Source of the DNA: Prolixibacteraceae bacterium
GTDB taxonomy: Bacteria; Bacteroidota; Bacteroidia; Bacteroidales; Prolixibacteraceae
Assembly (NCBI GenBank): GCA_019459485.1
Contig: JAIBEZ010000028.1
Span: forward strand, 1 to 64,000
Direction: 5' to 3'
DNA length: 64,000 bases
The translations under genes and the position numbers were made by a program. Shown one piece after another: positions 34,601 through 43,873 of the stretch. Positions within the stretch are counted from its first letter, which is position 1. The number at the start of each line of letters is the position of its first letter. Under the pieces are notes generated by a model. The model searched no databases, was not told where the DNA came from, and was given only the letters and a program-made list of their open reading frames with translations.

Positions 34601-36636
34601 TCCTGGTTGGGATTCAGGTTCACCAAACCATCGAAATCGATTTCCGCATTTTCATCGTCCAGCTTTGCTGTCCCCTCGAATTGTTTACCGTTAACAGTTC
34701 CATCAACACTCAGATTGTGATAGTTGTATTTGTTCAGGTATATTTCCGATGCGTCAGCCTTGATTTTCGCTTTCATCGTGTTCATATCCAATCCCTGTCC
34801 AATAGCTTCGGCGGTGAGCGATACCGGACCATACATTACCGTATCTTTTAAGAACAGGCCAACATTGAGATTACTCAGGATCACTTTTCCGTTGAAATTT
34901 TCCGCCGGGTCGATGGAGGCAATCAGATTGGCAGCTCCAAAACTGCTGGTCACATTCGCGGTGGTTGCAAACTCCTTTATCTTTCCCTTGAAAGCCATTT
35001 CCAGATTGAAATTTTCAGGAATTTCTATGTTTTCGGGAAGGTAGGGGCCTGCAAAGGTCACCAAATCCTTTTTGCCTGAAATGAATTTCAGATTGGGAAA
35101 ATCATAAAAAGCGGTTTCATAATCAGGAAAACCTTTGATATGAAAATCGGTTTTTAACACCGTATTGGTGCCGGTTTTAACCGACAGATTTTTCGCTTTC
35201 AGATTATTCAGCGATCCATTCACTTTTCCTGAAGCGGTTGTGACGTTCGACCTGTTTTTAAAGAACGGCTGTGCAATCAATTCAGGATTAAAATACAACA
35301 GATCGGAGTTTCTGAAACGTAAATTACGAAGCGCCAAATCCAGATGCCTGAATTCCAGCGAATCAATCAATGTGTTCAGTGATGAAAATTGGATGTTAAA
35401 ATCAGCATTAATGCTGGAATTAGCGGTGGTGAATTTCAGTTTGTTGGTGGTAATGGAATTCGGTTCCATACTGAAATCGGTTTCAAGATGGGTGAAGGCG
35501 AAGTTGTTCTGATCGATTGCACTGAATTCTTTGACAGAAGCTTTTGTCAGGATTGATGAATAAAAGAAATCGGTTGCCACGAGATCCAAATGATTGAATG
35601 TTAAGTTTTTGGGATCGAATAAACCTTTTAGTTCAGGCAAATTGCCGATTTTATAAACAAACACATTGTCCAGCATTTCAAGGCTTTTTGCCGAAACCTG
35701 CCAGTTATTTCCTGAAGTTGCAACAACTGAATCCAAAGGCAATTCGGGCGAAAAATCGTGATAGCGGATCTGACTTTCCGCCAGGTTAATTGATTCAATA
35801 TTCAGCAGTTCGGTTTGCAAGTCGATGGAAAAAACTTCCAGTTCCGAATCATACAGCATTGCGTTGACTGACAGGTTGCCAATTGAATCGGCAAAACTTA
35901 CGCTGGAATTTTTGATCTGAATGTTATTTGCGATTATTTTGGGCAGAACGCTTTCCGGATTGCCTGTTGAAATGTTTTCGGTTTTTATTCTCCTGACAAT
36001 AGCGGTCAATCCTTTTACAAGCATTTCATCGAATTGATACATTGATTTTCCCGGATCAATAATATCCACGGCGATTTCCGCACTTTCTACTGCGGCAAAA
36101 ACATTCATTCCCGCATATTCATCGTGGTAGGTGAACCGGATGTTTTCCAATGATATTTCATCGAGACTGAATGTCCATTTTGATGCCGAAAGTGTGTCTG
36201 TTTTTACCTGGCTAGTTGTGTCGCCAAACGCTGTAAGCAGGAAATTGTAATTGAACAGCGGATCGGTTTGGGTGCTGTGCAGCTTAACAGTCGCGTTTTC
36301 CAGATCGAACGAACTGATGGCGATCTTACTCTTTAATAAGTCGTAAAGGGCAATGTTTACCTTCGCCTTTCCGGCGTAAATTAAAGTATCCTGATTGAGG
36401 TCTTCAAGATAAAGACCTTCGAGAACCACTGATTTGGGAAATGCAATGCTGACACTGCCGATTTCAACTTTTGTATTGGTTTTGTCGCTGATAAAGGAAG
36501 TGGCAAAATGAACGATCTTTGTTTGAATGGAAGGTTTTTGAATAAGCAGGGCAACTGTCAGAAATAAAACCACAAAGATAAGGACGACCCAAATGATCGT
36601 CTTTATCGTTACCCTGATCACTGATTTTACACTCAT
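31666..36636 (-). CDS. TamB-family inner-membrane protein
   Basis: 1656 residues. An N-terminal membrane anchor (RVTIKTIIWVVLIFVVLFLTVALLI) is followed by a very long periplasmic beta-rich region of repeating strands and the DUF490/TamB domain at the C-terminus (GGAVNQKLNMLNEDESALNKQVFALLVLGRF). TamB forms a bridge-like groove that moves lipids or assists protein assembly between membranes. The gene order TamB then TamA on one strand is the standard pair. No promoter of the regulon type lies upstream. Confidence 0.9.
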   Translation of the reverse strand: MSVKSVIRVTIKTIIWVVLIFVVLFLTVALLIQKPSIQTKIVHFATSFISDKTNTKVEIGSVSIAFPKSVVLEGLYLEDLNQDTLIYAGKAKVNIALYDLLKSKIAISSFDLENATVKLHSTQTDPLFNYNFLLTAFGDTTSQVKTDTLSASKWTFSLDEISLENIRFTYHDEYAGMNVFAAVESAEIAVDIIDPGKSMYQFDEMLVKGLTAIVRRIKTENISTGNPESVLPKIIANNIQIKNSSVSFADSIGNLSVNAMLYDSELEVFSIDLQTELLNIESINLAESQIRYHDFSPELPLDSVVATSGNNWQVSAKSLEMLDNVFVYKIGNLPELKGLFDPKNLTFNHLDLVATDFFYSSILTKASVKEFSAIDQNNFAFTHLETDFSMEPNSITTNKLKFTTANSSINADFNIQFSSLNTLIDSLEFRHLDLALRNLRFRNSDLLYFNPELIAQPFFKNRSNVTTASGKVNGSLNNLKAKNLSVKTGTNTVLKTDFHIKGFPDYETAFYDFPNLKFISGKKDLVTFAGPYLPENIEIPENFNLEMAFKGKIKEFATTANVTSSFGAANLIASIDPAENFNGKVILSNLNVGLFLKDTVMYGPVSLTAEAIGQGLDMNTMKAKIKADASEIYLNKYNYHNLSVDGTVNGKQFEGTAKLDDENAEIDFDGLVNLNPNQEQYKFKLNVLGADLKQLKLTEADVQISFISAADLKGGSVDKMNGTAGINKIIVARGGKKYLLDSFLTASVNEPNKSEINVSSALIDIKYSGTVSPIALPALLNRFINNYFPVSDSIQQVKETDQSNFNFEIQFHNHPILSKVLLPELLEFEPGVIQGSFDSEKNDLKLNASMKKIVYGSTEIKDFVVDVNSDNTALNYKFSSAAISNSQISFDNFSLDGKLANDILFANVSSTDGKKKKLQIMSQVTKDNGNYKLTLDPKEFYLVNNQWNIAADNSIEFGDQGFRIHKFFFDHAESQINVGSVHDRFNDDLIIEIINFRLDDISGIIEKDTAMVKGTVDGSFLLKRVAESYGLIAEIMVNNLIVKEVPIGDLAVNAERSEGSGFDIDVKLTGTDNNLTIDGQFIPDGVANKININTEIQSLSMKTIEAFSMGQISEADGKLTGNFSVKGTTATPELTGDLTFSNAFLKPSFLNNRLEIKNETIQLKKDGIYFDTFTMLDGDQNTAIIDGSVQMNQFSDFVFALQVNTKDFLLFNTSVKNNKEFFGRMVVDSKINVTGPMSLPVVNARVTMKEGSNFTFSVPEDKLTTDKGEDVVEFVNKTKFHRILTRNDKKGGQTTGTTGYDISSIIEINKEATLRLLMDPASTDSLVVKGEAALSFTMDQSGKMSLTGAYNLSDGSYLVSLESVIKKKFAINAGSTIIWNGDPMDANISIDATYTVRASPIDLVADQISGLSDVDKGGYKQRYPFLVLLKLRGEILRPEISFEIQLSPEDKGILGGAVNQKLNMLNEDESALNKQVFALLVLGRFTQENPFQTESAGGTSTIIRSTVSKFLSAQLNQLSSKMIPGVELNFDIQSYDDYQTGSAKGRTEVEIGVKKQLFNERLSVELGGSVDVEGDQAKQNTASEITSDVTIEYKLNKDGTFRMKGFRHNQYEGAIEGQLVETGVGLVYVRDFNGWKRFFKPYRRKVEPVVEPEEGK

Positions 36637-36656
36637 ATTTATTTTAAATGGTAGCT

Positions 36657-36796
36657 ATAATATTACCCAATGTCATAAAAGTCATTCATAGTCATTTTGT
36701 AGTCATTGAGTTGCGGGGAAGTGACAACTTAATGACAATAAATGACCACAACTGGCTGATGCATAATGCCGAATAGGTATCCAAACGGACAATCAT
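36657..36796. repeat. TGTCAT palindromic dispersed repeat, copy 2
   Basis: TATAATATTACCCAATGTCAT, left-arm TAGTCATTTTGTAGTCATTGAG, and right-arm ACTTAATGACAATAAATGACC, ending AAACGGACAATCAT as copies 4 and 5 do. It sits between tamB and the CbpM gene. Confidence 0.85.
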
Positions 36797-36806
36797 ATTA
36801 ATTTTA

Positions 36807-37109
36807 TCAGATACCGTTATAGCCATACAGGTATCGCTTGTTTTGTAATGAAGTCATTTTATCACACATTTCATTCACCCGGCGAAACAAATGTTTGATG
36901 GTATCAATTCCTTCAAGATTAATATTCAACTCATAATAAAACCGAATATACCTATCCAATTCCATTAATTGCTCAAAATTGAAAAATTTGGTTTCTTCAA
37001 TTTTTGTAATTTTTATCAATCCGTTTTGTTCCAGAGAATTAACAAATGAAATTTCGATGTCGTTATTTTTACAAAACGTTTCTACCTCGAATAATTTTTG
37101 CGTTTCCAT
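36807..37109 (-). CDS. CbpM-like chaperone-modulator protein
   Basis: 100 residues, mostly helical with a MerR-like N-terminal wing: VETFCKNNDIEISFVNSLEQNGLIKITKIEETKFFNFEQLMELDRYIRFYYELNINLEGIDTIKHLFRRVNEM. CbpM proteins bind and restrain a DnaJ-like co-chaperone (CbpA). No CbpA or DnaJ gene lies in the window, so the partner would be encoded elsewhere. It follows the baeRF gene by 22 bp on the same strand, so both come under promoter site 2. Confidence 0.85.
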   Translation of the reverse strand: METQKLFEVETFCKNNDIEISFVNSLEQNGLIKITKIEETKFFNFEQLMELDRYIRFYYELNINLEGIDTIKHLFRRVNEMCDKMTSLQNKRYLYGYNGI

Positions 37110-37131
37110 AATCTTTAAATTTGAAAGTTTT

Positions 37132-38208
37132 TTAATACCTGACTTTTAATGCAATGTTTCCAAAAGACTTAAATTCTTCCTGATCGGTAAATATTGCGCG
37201 GCCTTTTTTAGAAATGACTTCCCAGGCAATCTCGCTGGTAATGTCATCAATCACACCAGGCAGGGTAACATCATCAACCGGATAAAATGAATATTGTCCA
37301 TTCATTTTTACTGCCTGATGATAGTCATCGCGGGTAATCAGCAAATCTCCCCTTCCAGCCTGAACTGCAAGGAAAATATCAAGTAAATCGGTAATAACTT
37401 TACCATCTCCTACCGCTTTTTTCATTTCCTGAATGGCTTTGGCCCTGCCTTTTTCCTGAAGTTCACTTACTATTTGCCAGGCTTCGGCTGCAATCGACTG
37501 ACCTGCAGAATCGCTGCTGTTTATGTTGAAGTTTCCAATGTAAATGGAAGGTTTGTCAGCAACCTGCAATAGGCGGCTCCAATTTTTTTCGGTGCAAATT
37601 ACCACCACATTCATGGCAGTTTTATTATGAATCTTCACCACAGCTTTGTCAATCTGATTGAAAAATTCACGGACCATGTTATCAATCTGCTTGCCATCGC
37701 TCGATTTGTCAAGGTTGGTCAGGAAATATGGGTTATCGGCAAATTCGAAATCTTCACCTTTTACTTCTCCGGCTATGCTGTCATTAATGGCACGCAGCAA
37801 CCTGACATCTGACTGGGAAAGCACAAGGATAAGGTACTCTTCAATGCGGTTGAAATCTTTAATCAGAGGTTTGATCACAAAATTTTCGGCAACAGAAACA
37901 ACATTTTTCACAACCGGCCACGACGATTTAACTATCTCTGTAGTTGAATCAGAAAGAAAGATATGGATACTTTCCAAATTGTAGTTAAAATCTATTTCCT
38001 GCTCCAGATTGTTAATTTTGGCAAGCAAATTATTTACCTCATGCTGGCCAAATTCATTTACCACATGACCGTGAGCCTCTTTCATGAGTTTCTTTAATTC
38101 AGCAACATCTTTCTGGCTATCGGGAAATGTCCGTTGAGTGTTCATCGAAATTGTCACACATGGGTTGCCTCTTTCAGAAGCCAGTTTTTCTATTTTATCT
38201 TTTTGCAT
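37132..38208 (-). CDS. baeRF-family protein (archaeo-eukaryotic release factor-like), copy 1
   Basis: 358 residues. The N-terminal part (PCVTISMNTQRTFPDSQKDVAELKKLMKEA) and the C-terminal Pelota/eRF1-like domain (AVQAGRGDLLITRDDYHQAVKM then ITSEIAWEVISKKGRAIFTDQEEF) match the bacterial baeRF family, proposed to act on ribosomes or translation under stress. It is the first gene behind promoter site 2, followed by the CbpM gene. A second, divergent baeRF protein is encoded at 45022. Confidence 0.8.
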   Translation of the reverse strand: MQKDKIEKLASERGNPCVTISMNTQRTFPDSQKDVAELKKLMKEAHGHVVNEFGQHEVNNLLAKINNLEQEIDFNYNLESIHIFLSDSTTEIVKSSWPVVKNVVSVAENFVIKPLIKDFNRIEEYLILVLSQSDVRLLRAINDSIAGEVKGEDFEFADNPYFLTNLDKSSDGKQIDNMVREFFNQIDKAVVKIHNKTAMNVVVICTEKNWSRLLQVADKPSIYIGNFNINSSDSAGQSIAAEAWQIVSELQEKGRAKAIQEMKKAVGDGKVITDLLDIFLAVQAGRGDLLITRDDYHQAVKMNGQYSFYPVDDVTLPGVIDDITSEIAWEVISKKGRAIFTDQEEFKSFGNIALKVRY

Positions 38209-38271
38209 CCTTTGTAATTTATGTAAACGCCGCGTCTGGCGGATCAGTTATTTCAATTTTAAATGACCACA

Positions 38272-38340
38272 TAAAGATAAATTGTTTGCTCGCACCTAGC
38301 GTTACACAACTTTGGTAATAAGTTACATTATTCACACATT
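38272..38340 (-). promoter_or_regulatory. Regulon promoter site 2 (baeRF copy 1 and CbpM)
   Basis: TGTGTGAATAATGTAA, 16 bp, TGTAA, then TATCTTTA starting 22 bp later. It lies 64 bp before the ATG. Confidence 0.85.
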
Positions 38341-38367
38341 TGGAGTAGAATTTCCGATTTGCAGGTG

Positions 38368-39765
38368 TTATTTTGCAGGACCGATCATATCACGGGGGAC
38401 AATCCATTCATCAAATTGTTGTTCAGTTAAAAGGCCCAGCTTCAAAGCAGCTTCTTTTAACCCTGTGTTTTCGGCATAAGCCTTTTTTGCAATTCGTGCA
38501 GCATTTTCATAACCGATGTGAGGGTTTAACGCAGTAACCAGCATCAGCGAATTTTGGAGGTTTTCTTCAATCCGTTCCTGATTGGGTTCTATTCCGACGG
38601 CACAATGATCGTTGAATGACTTGCAGGCATCGGCAATAAGTGTAGCCGATTGCAAAAGGGCATTTATCATTACCGGTTTAAATACATTCAGTTCAAAGTG
38701 CCCGGCTGAACCTGCAATGGAAATCGTCGTGTCGTTCCCCATCACCTGAACACAAACCATTGTCAGTGCTTCAATTTGCGTTGGGTTTACTTTTCCCGGC
38801 ATGATGGATGAACCCGGTTCGTTTGCCGGAATGGTTATTTCGCCGATTCCCGAACGGGGTCCTGAAGCCAGCATTCGGATGTCGTTTGCAATTTTCATCA
38901 GACTAACGGCCAGTTGTTTTATTGCCCCATGGGTTTCAACAATGGCATCATTTGCCGCCAGTGCTTCGAACTTGTTTTCGGCAGTAATAAATGGCAGGTT
39001 GGTTAGGCGGGCAATGGTTGCGGCAACTTCAATGTCGTAACCATCAGGAGTATTCAACCCTGTTCCAACAGCGCTTCCGCCCATTGCCAATTCCGAAAGA
39101 TGAGGCAGCGTATTTTTCAATGCGCTTAATCCATGAGCCAATTGCGACACATAGCCTGAGAATTCCTGTCCAAGCGAAATCGGGGTTGCGTCCATAAAAT
39201 GGGTACGCCCAATTTTTACGATTTCGGCCATTGCCGCTGATTTTTCAGCCAGTGTATTTTTCAGTGTTTCTATTGAAGGTAGGGTACTTTCAACAATTTT
39301 CAGGTAGGCGGCAATGTGCATGGCCGTGGGGAAAGTGTCGTTCGACGATTGCGACCTGTTTACATCGTCGTTCGGATGAATCAACCGGTTGCCTTCGCCC
39401 AGTTTATTGCCCAGCAAAACATGCGACCGGTTTGCAATAACCTCGTTGCAATTCATGTTGGTATGGGTTCCGGAGCCAGTTTGCCAGATAACCAGAGGAA
39501 ACTGATCGTCCAATTTTCCTGAAATAATTTCATCGCACACCTGCGAGATGACTGTCATTTTATCGGTTGACAATAAACCGAGTTTATGATTCGTAATGGC
39601 GGCAGCTTTTTTCAAATGGCCAAACGCATGAATAATTTCGATGGGCATGGATGCAGCCGGACCAATTCGGAAATTCTGCATCGACCGCTGAGTTTGCGCC
39701 CCCCAGTATTTATCGGCAGGTACTTCAATCATGCCCATGGTGTCGGTTTCTATCCTGAAATTCAT
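38368..39765 (-). CDS. fumC: Class II fumarate hydratase
   Basis: 465 residues with all fumarase/aspartase superfamily signatures: [35 protein letters not shown] and [18 protein letters not shown] (the catalytic loop with its serine). It converts fumarate and malate in the citric acid cycle. It has no regulon-type site upstream; its promoter lies in the gap toward 40148. It ends inside the gap that holds promoter site 2. Confidence 0.95.
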   Translation of the reverse strand: MNFRIETDTMGMIEVPADKYWGAQTQRSMQNFRIGPAASMPIEIIHAFGHLKKAAAITNHKLGLLSTDKMTVISQVCDEIISGKLDDQFPLVIWQTGSGTHTNMNCNEVIANRSHVLLGNKLGEGNRLIHPNDDVNRSQSSNDTFPTAMHIAAYLKIVESTLPSIETLKNTLAEKSAAMAEIVKIGRTHFMDATPISLGQEFSGYVSQLAHGLSALKNTLPHLSELAMGGSAVGTGLNTPDGYDIEVAATIARLTNLPFITAENKFEALAANDAIVETHGAIKQLAVSLMKIANDIRMLASGPRSGIGEITIPANEPGSSIMPGKVNPTQIEALTMVCVQVMGNDTTISIAGSAGHFELNVFKPVMINALLQSATLIADACKSFNDHCAVGIEPNQERIEENLQNSLMLVTALNPHIGYENAARIAKKAYAENTGLKEAALKLGLLTEQQFDEWIVPRDMIGPAK

Positions 39766-40147
39766 GATCCAATAAATCTTTTTGGAAGTTCGACAAAATT
39801 CTGTTAATCAGTTACCAACTGCTTTTTGAAATCCTGAAGGGATTTAATGTCAATAGCCCCGGATGGAATCCGAGGTAAAATAATGATAAAAAACAGCAAC
39901 CCTGCAAAGGGTTGAATTTGTTCATCTCTAATATTCAACCCTTTGCAGGGTTGCGAAGCAAATCTTGCTCTTATCCCCTGAGTCTCACTCAGGACTATTT
40001 ATATTCAACCACTCGTGGTTGTTTTTACACACACATTTTTTTAGAACCTTTAACATTACAAATTCTTTATTCAGAACAATTTAATCCATGAGCTTGTTCT
40101 GTGTTTGATAGGTAGAAAATTCATTCTAAACGTTTAAAACTGAAACT
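39766..40147. other. Intergenic region with palindrome
   Basis: 380 bp between the start of fumC and phhB, so it holds two divergent promoters. It contains the palindrome at 39898-39953 and CCTGAGTCTCACTCAGG. No promoter of the regulon type was found. Confidence 0.55.
39898..39953. repeat. CAACCCTGCAAAGGGTTGAAT palindrome
   Basis: 21-bp arms around a 13-base centre, perfectly complementary. It is of the short CAACC/GGTTG type that recurs in Bacteroidota gaps, and a related CAACCACTCGTGGTTG follows at about 40006. Confidence 0.8.
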
Positions 40148-40435
40148 ATGAAACCATTCACAGAACATGAAGTCAAAGAATTTCTGACAAAAAATTTGAA
40201 AGGCTGGACATTTGAGATGAATACCCTTAACAGGGATTTTAAATTCAAAACATTTGTCGAAGCCTTTTCGTTTATGACTGCCATTGCATTGGTTGCCGAG
40301 AAATTAGATCATCATCCGGATTGGAGCAATTCATACAATAAAGTGAGCATATCGTTGACCAACCACGAAGCCAAAGGAATTACCCAACTGGACTTTGATC
40401 TGGCCAAAACCATCGATCAGATTTTCGAAAAGTAA
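40148..40435 (+). CDS. phhB: 4a-hydroxytetrahydrobiopterin (pterin) dehydratase
   Basis: 95 residues, the usual length, with the family signature KLDHHPDWSNSYNKVSISLTNHEAKGIT: the active-site histidines of PhhB/DCoH. It regenerates pterin cofactor after aromatic hydroxylation, or acts in other pterin chemistry. It is alone on its strand, convergent with the lipoprotein gene at 40449. Confidence 0.95.
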   Translation: MKPFTEHEVKEFLTKNLKGWTFEMNTLNRDFKFKTFVEAFSFMTAIALVAEKLDHHPDWSNSYNKVSISLTNHEAKGITQLDFDLAKTIDQIFEK

Positions 40436-40448
40436 CCGCTTTTTGCTG

Positions 40449-40961
40449 TTATTCCGGTATGTTGAGCAATTTGCAAACGTCTTTGTACGGCATACTTCTA
40501 AGCTCTTTTTCGCTCATTTTCTCCATTGATGCCGATTTTAATGTTTCGATGTTACCCGGAATTGCGATGAATCTAAAGGAATTGCCCGTAGTAAACGGTT
40601 GTGAAATCATATCCGAAGTAAACTCTATAATTTCGTAATCCGGAACCAGAAAACTCCAGTTTGCCCCAACAGCCCAAGCCGGTAAAGGTCTCACTGCAGC
40701 TTCATATATATCGTCAGCAAGCGACACGTAGGCCAGAATTACTCCACTCTCTACAACATCCGCCGTTAAATCGGGTGCAACAACGCTGAAATACCAATCA
40801 CCCGAATTGCCCGACCATGCTGACGGAGTAATCCATTCGGAATAATAAACAGTGGCATCGAGGCCATCAAGTCCATCGTCCCCGTCTTTTCCTTTACATC
40901 CGGTAAAAACAAGGATTGAAAATGCTATCAGCAAATAGATAATGTTAATTTTTGCTTTCAT
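40449..40961 (-). CDS. Lipoprotein with short collagen-like stretch, unknown function
   Basis: 170 residues: lipobox FTGCKG, then GKDGDDGLDGLDA, a Gly-X-Y spacer, then a beta-rich domain (YYSEWITPSAWSGNSGDWYFSVVAPDLTADVVESGVILAYVSLADD). No haem or catalytic motif is present. The same lipid-plus-Gly-X-Y design occurs in the hexahaem protein at 7756. I do not recognise a function. Confidence 0.75.
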   Translation of the reverse strand: MKAKINIIYLLIAFSILVFTGCKGKDGDDGLDGLDATVYYSEWITPSAWSGNSGDWYFSVVAPDLTADVVESGVILAYVSLADDIYEAAVRPLPAWAVGANWSFLVPDYEIIEFTSDMISQPFTTGNSFRFIAIPGNIETLKSASMEKMSEKELRSMPYKDVCKLLNIPE

Positions 40962-41086
40962 GTGTTTCTGTTTTAATGAATTTTTAAAATTGAAAATCTG
41001 CTTGAATATTCTTCATGTAAGATAGATATCCATAGCAAAGAGCATATACAATTTACCCGGATTTTCAGCGGGGAATTAAATTCAGC

Positions 41087-41190
41087 TAATGCTATGAAAG
41101 TCATTCTATGTCATTTGTTGGTCGTTGAGTTGCAGTAAAATTACACCAGAATGACAACAAATGACAAGAATTGACTGACAAAATTCATCT
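41087..41190. repeat. TGTCAT palindromic dispersed repeat, copy 3 (shortened)
   Basis: AATGCTATGAAAGTCATTC, left-arm ATGTCATTTGTTGGTCGTTGAG, and right-arm GAATGACAACAAATGACAAG. It lacks the AATATTACCCAATG left end and the GGACAAT right end of other copies. The rest of this gap (40962-41282) shows no gene. Confidence 0.75.
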
Positions 41191-41282
41191 GTTTATAATT
41201 GTTTTTTTAATTGACAGATGGAACTCCCATATAATCATCGCCCTGTGTGATGAATATTTTCTCATGGTCGTTTCATGATATG

Positions 41283-41804
41283 TTATTCCATATCTCTGCG
41301 ACGAAAAGTATTTTTAAATTCTTCACGATTATAAAATTCATCAGAATCGGAACTTTGAATTGTGTTGTCTCCCCTGTAGTGGCGAACTAGATTCAATTCG
41401 TAATCAAAATCAAGTACATCTCCCTTTCTGAATCTTTTGGCTTTGGCAAAGGTCAAGCTGTCAATTTGCTTTGTAATTACCTCTTTGTTTTCATCATCTA
41501 TATCCGCCATTCCAATGGGAATAATCAGGTGATTTTCGCCATCCTTGTTTAAAAACTGATGCACTCCGTCGCTTACCCGGGTTTCATAAGTGTTGTGCCC
41601 GTTTTCTATCAATGCTTCATCTACTTCAACATCCAGATAAACCACGCGTTCGGCAGTTTTATTTACCAGTAAATGGTCCACTTTCCCAATGGTGCGGTCA
41701 TTTGCATCTTTTACATCCCAGCCTCTTACATCACTGTAATCATCGGCCACTTTATAACCTGACAATTCATCCAGGTTAAAAAGATTTTTATTTGTATCTG
41801 TCAT
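41283..41804 (-). CDS. PRC-barrel domain protein
   Basis: 173 residues. SGYKVADDYSDVRGWDVKDANDRTIGKVDHLLVNKTAERVVYLDVEVD is the PRC-barrel fold; the C-terminal part is a second, more divergent half. Such proteins often appear in stress and desiccation clusters. It follows the 41826 gene by 21 bp and so shares promoter site 3. The ligand is unknown. Confidence 0.85.
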   Translation of the reverse strand: MTDTNKNLFNLDELSGYKVADDYSDVRGWDVKDANDRTIGKVDHLLVNKTAERVVYLDVEVDEALIENGHNTYETRVSDGVHQFLNKDGENHLIIPIGMADIDDENKEVITKQIDSLTFAKAKRFRKGDVLDFDYELNLVRHYRGDNTIQSSDSDEFYNREEFKNTFRRRDME

Positions 41805-41825
41805 CTTTTTATTTTTTAAGAATAA

Positions 41826-42428
41826 TTAATTCATTTTTTCAAGTAGGTCAGCAGCTTTTGCAAAGTAATTCTTCACTGCGTCTTTCTGTTCAAGTGTATT
41901 CACAGAAGGATCAATTGCGGTTGAAGCACTTTTTAATTCTTCAACTTCATTTGTCAACGTTGGATATTTAGCCAATTGCATGTTTTGCAATGATGTGGTT
42001 GATATATCAGTTGCATTTCTGATATTTTTAGCCTTCGAGGTTTCAAACGGTTCATTGGCAATCATCGATGTCGATTCTGTTATCAAATCCGAATCTGCAC
42101 GACCATCATAGCCAATTTCTTCAGCCATAGCATTTGTTGCTGCCGTTAACTTTGTAAACGCTTCGTTTGTGTAAGCATTGTCTAAACTGACCCTGTTGGT
42201 GTCATTTTCCACAAAACTTATAAAAGCTGCCACTGTGCTGTTGTTTTCCTTCACGTCCAAAAGGTTGCTTTCATTCTCATCGGAAATATAGTTTTCTTCA
42301 GTAGCTACCTCTGTTGTGTTGTCATCGTCGTTATCCATCAGGAAATAAATAACCAACGCTGCTACAACAAGTCCTGCCAATATCCATGGCCAAACCTGTT
42401 TTTTTTGTTCAATTTTAATTTCTGCCAT
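41826..42428 (-). CDS. Membrane-anchored stress-island protein of unknown function
   Basis: 200 residues with one N-terminal membrane segment (WPWILAGLVVAALVIYFLM) followed by an acidic spacer (DNDDDNTTEVATEEN) and a helical domain outside the cytoplasm with no cysteine. It is the first gene behind promoter site 3. I do not recognise a family. Confidence 0.75.
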   Translation of the reverse strand: MAEIKIEQKKQVWPWILAGLVVAALVIYFLMDNDDDNTTEVATEENYISDENESNLLDVKENNSTVAAFISFVENDTNRVSLDNAYTNEAFTKLTAATNAMAEEIGYDGRADSDLITESTSMIANEPFETSKAKNIRNATDISTTSLQNMQLAKYPTLTNEVEELKSASTAIDPSVNTLEQKDAVKNYFAKAADLLEKMN

Positions 42429-42463
42429 AATAATTTTCTTTTTAATTGGTGAATATTGAAAGT

Positions 42464-42533
42464 GTAAAGTTCAGGGCTTTGAGATGAAAAATGTTACACA
42501 ACTTTTGTAAATGTTTACATCAATCACACATTT
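42464..42533 (-). promoter_or_regulatory. Regulon promoter site 3 (42428 and PRC-barrel genes)
   Basis: ATGTGTGATTGATGTAA, 16 bp, TGTAA, then AACTTTAC starting 22 bp later, 36 bp before the ATG. It lies between the stop of the AI-2E gene and the ATG of the 42428 gene. Confidence 0.85.
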
Positions 42534-42545
42534 GAGAGGAACCGA

Positions 42546-43658
42546 TTATTTCGCAAACCGCTTTTTTATTTTTTCCCACCAGGCTGAAATCTTTCCATTT
42601 CCATCGCTTTCATCTTTATTATGCTCACCCAGGATTAGCGCAACTGGTTTAAGTTCATCGAATTCTTTGCAAATAACTCTTAGCATGGCGGCAAACGGCA
42701 AAAAAAGAATCATGCCGGCAATGCCCCAAACAGATGCACCAATAAACAAACTAAGAATGACCGTTAAAGCATTAATCTTTAAACTGCCACCTACGATTTT
42801 TGGAGCCAGAAAATTATCGGTAACCAGTTGGATAAAATAAAATAAAATAGCCACCGCCACTGGCATCCAGGTAGAATCGTACGATACAAAAGCGTAAATA
42901 ATTGGAATTACGGCTCCCATTACAGCCCCTACGTAAGGGATTATAGCCAGAATAGCGCCTAAGAATCCGAATAGGAAAGGATTGTCGATGCCTATTATCA
43001 ATAATCCAATACTGTTGGCCAATCCAATAACAACGGTAAGAAATAACATTCCAGACAAATATTTCTGTCCAACCTGCTGAACCGATTTAAACATTTTTAA
43101 AACCTGTGGTCTTTTGTTTTCGGGCGAAAAAGCCAGAAATGCTTCTGTCAATCCATCTCTGTAAATGAGGAAAAGAAAAATGAATACAATTGTTGCAAAC
43201 AATCCGGCAATGAAAGTTGCCGTACTGTTAACGGTTTGGCTTATCAAAAATCCCGTCGAACTAGTAAGCCATTCTTTCATTTTATTAAGAAGTTCATCCC
43301 TTTCCAGGTTTTCAACAAAACTCACATTGTTGTTGATATACACTGTAACATCTGCAAAAGCATTGACAATCTTATCCTTAAAATCAGTGAATTCATTCGA
43401 TAGGCTAATAATCTGAGTCGAAAAAAAGTACACAACCCCCACGATGATTAATATCACAGAAAAAATGGACAGAAACGCGGCAAATTCTCTGTTGATTTTC
43501 CATGCCTCAAACTTTTTTGCCAGCGGGAAAAGTATAAACGATATAAGCAAAGCAATACTAAGCGGAATGAGAATGGTTTTAGCTAAAACCATTATTGCGA
43601 AAAGCGCAAATACAGTAGCAATTGCATAAAATAGTTTTTGAAACGACAGGTTCATCAT
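42546..43658 (-). CDS. AI-2E family transporter-type membrane protein
   Basis: 370 residues with eight membrane segments in the usual pairs and the family GAILAIIPYVGAVMGAVIPI segment. Members include the TqsA exporter of AI-2 and several ion antiporters, so the substrate cannot be assigned. No regulon-type site lies upstream; copy 4 of the palindromic repeat is there instead. Confidence 0.9.
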   Translation of the reverse strand: MMNLSFQKLFYAIATVFALFAIMVLAKTILIPLSIALLISFILFPLAKKFEAWKINREFAAFLSIFSVILIIVGVVYFFSTQIISLSNEFTDFKDKIVNAFADVTVYINNNVSFVENLERDELLNKMKEWLTSSTGFLISQTVNSTATFIAGLFATIVFIFLFLIYRDGLTEAFLAFSPENKRPQVLKMFKSVQQVGQKYLSGMLFLTVVIGLANSIGLLIIGIDNPFLFGFLGAILAIIPYVGAVMGAVIPIIYAFVSYDSTWMPVAVAILFYFIQLVTDNFLAPKIVGGSLKINALTVILSLFIGASVWGIAGMILFLPFAAMLRVICKEFDELKPVALILGEHNKDESDGNGKISAWWEKIKKRFAK

Positions 43659-43694
43659 TGTTTTTTGAAACAGACAGTGAAAAATATATATGGG

Positions 43695-43840
43695 TATCCG
43701 TAATATTAGCCAATGTCACAAAAGTCATTCAATTGTCATTTGGTAGTCATTAAGTTGCCAGTAAATGACTACCGAATGACAATAAATGACCACAACTGAC
43801 TGACGTAAAATGTCAAATAGGTATGCAAACGGACAATCTT
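43695..43840. repeat. TGTCAT palindromic dispersed repeat, copy 4
   Basis: ATCCGTAATATTAGCCAATG to AAACGGACAATC, with left-arm TTGTCATTTGGTAGTCATTAAG and right-arm GAATGACAATAAATGACC. It lies 37 bp upstream of the AI-2E gene start. Confidence 0.85.
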
Positions 43841-43873
43841 AAAAAAACAACTGGGAAATTTAAACTTCACCGT

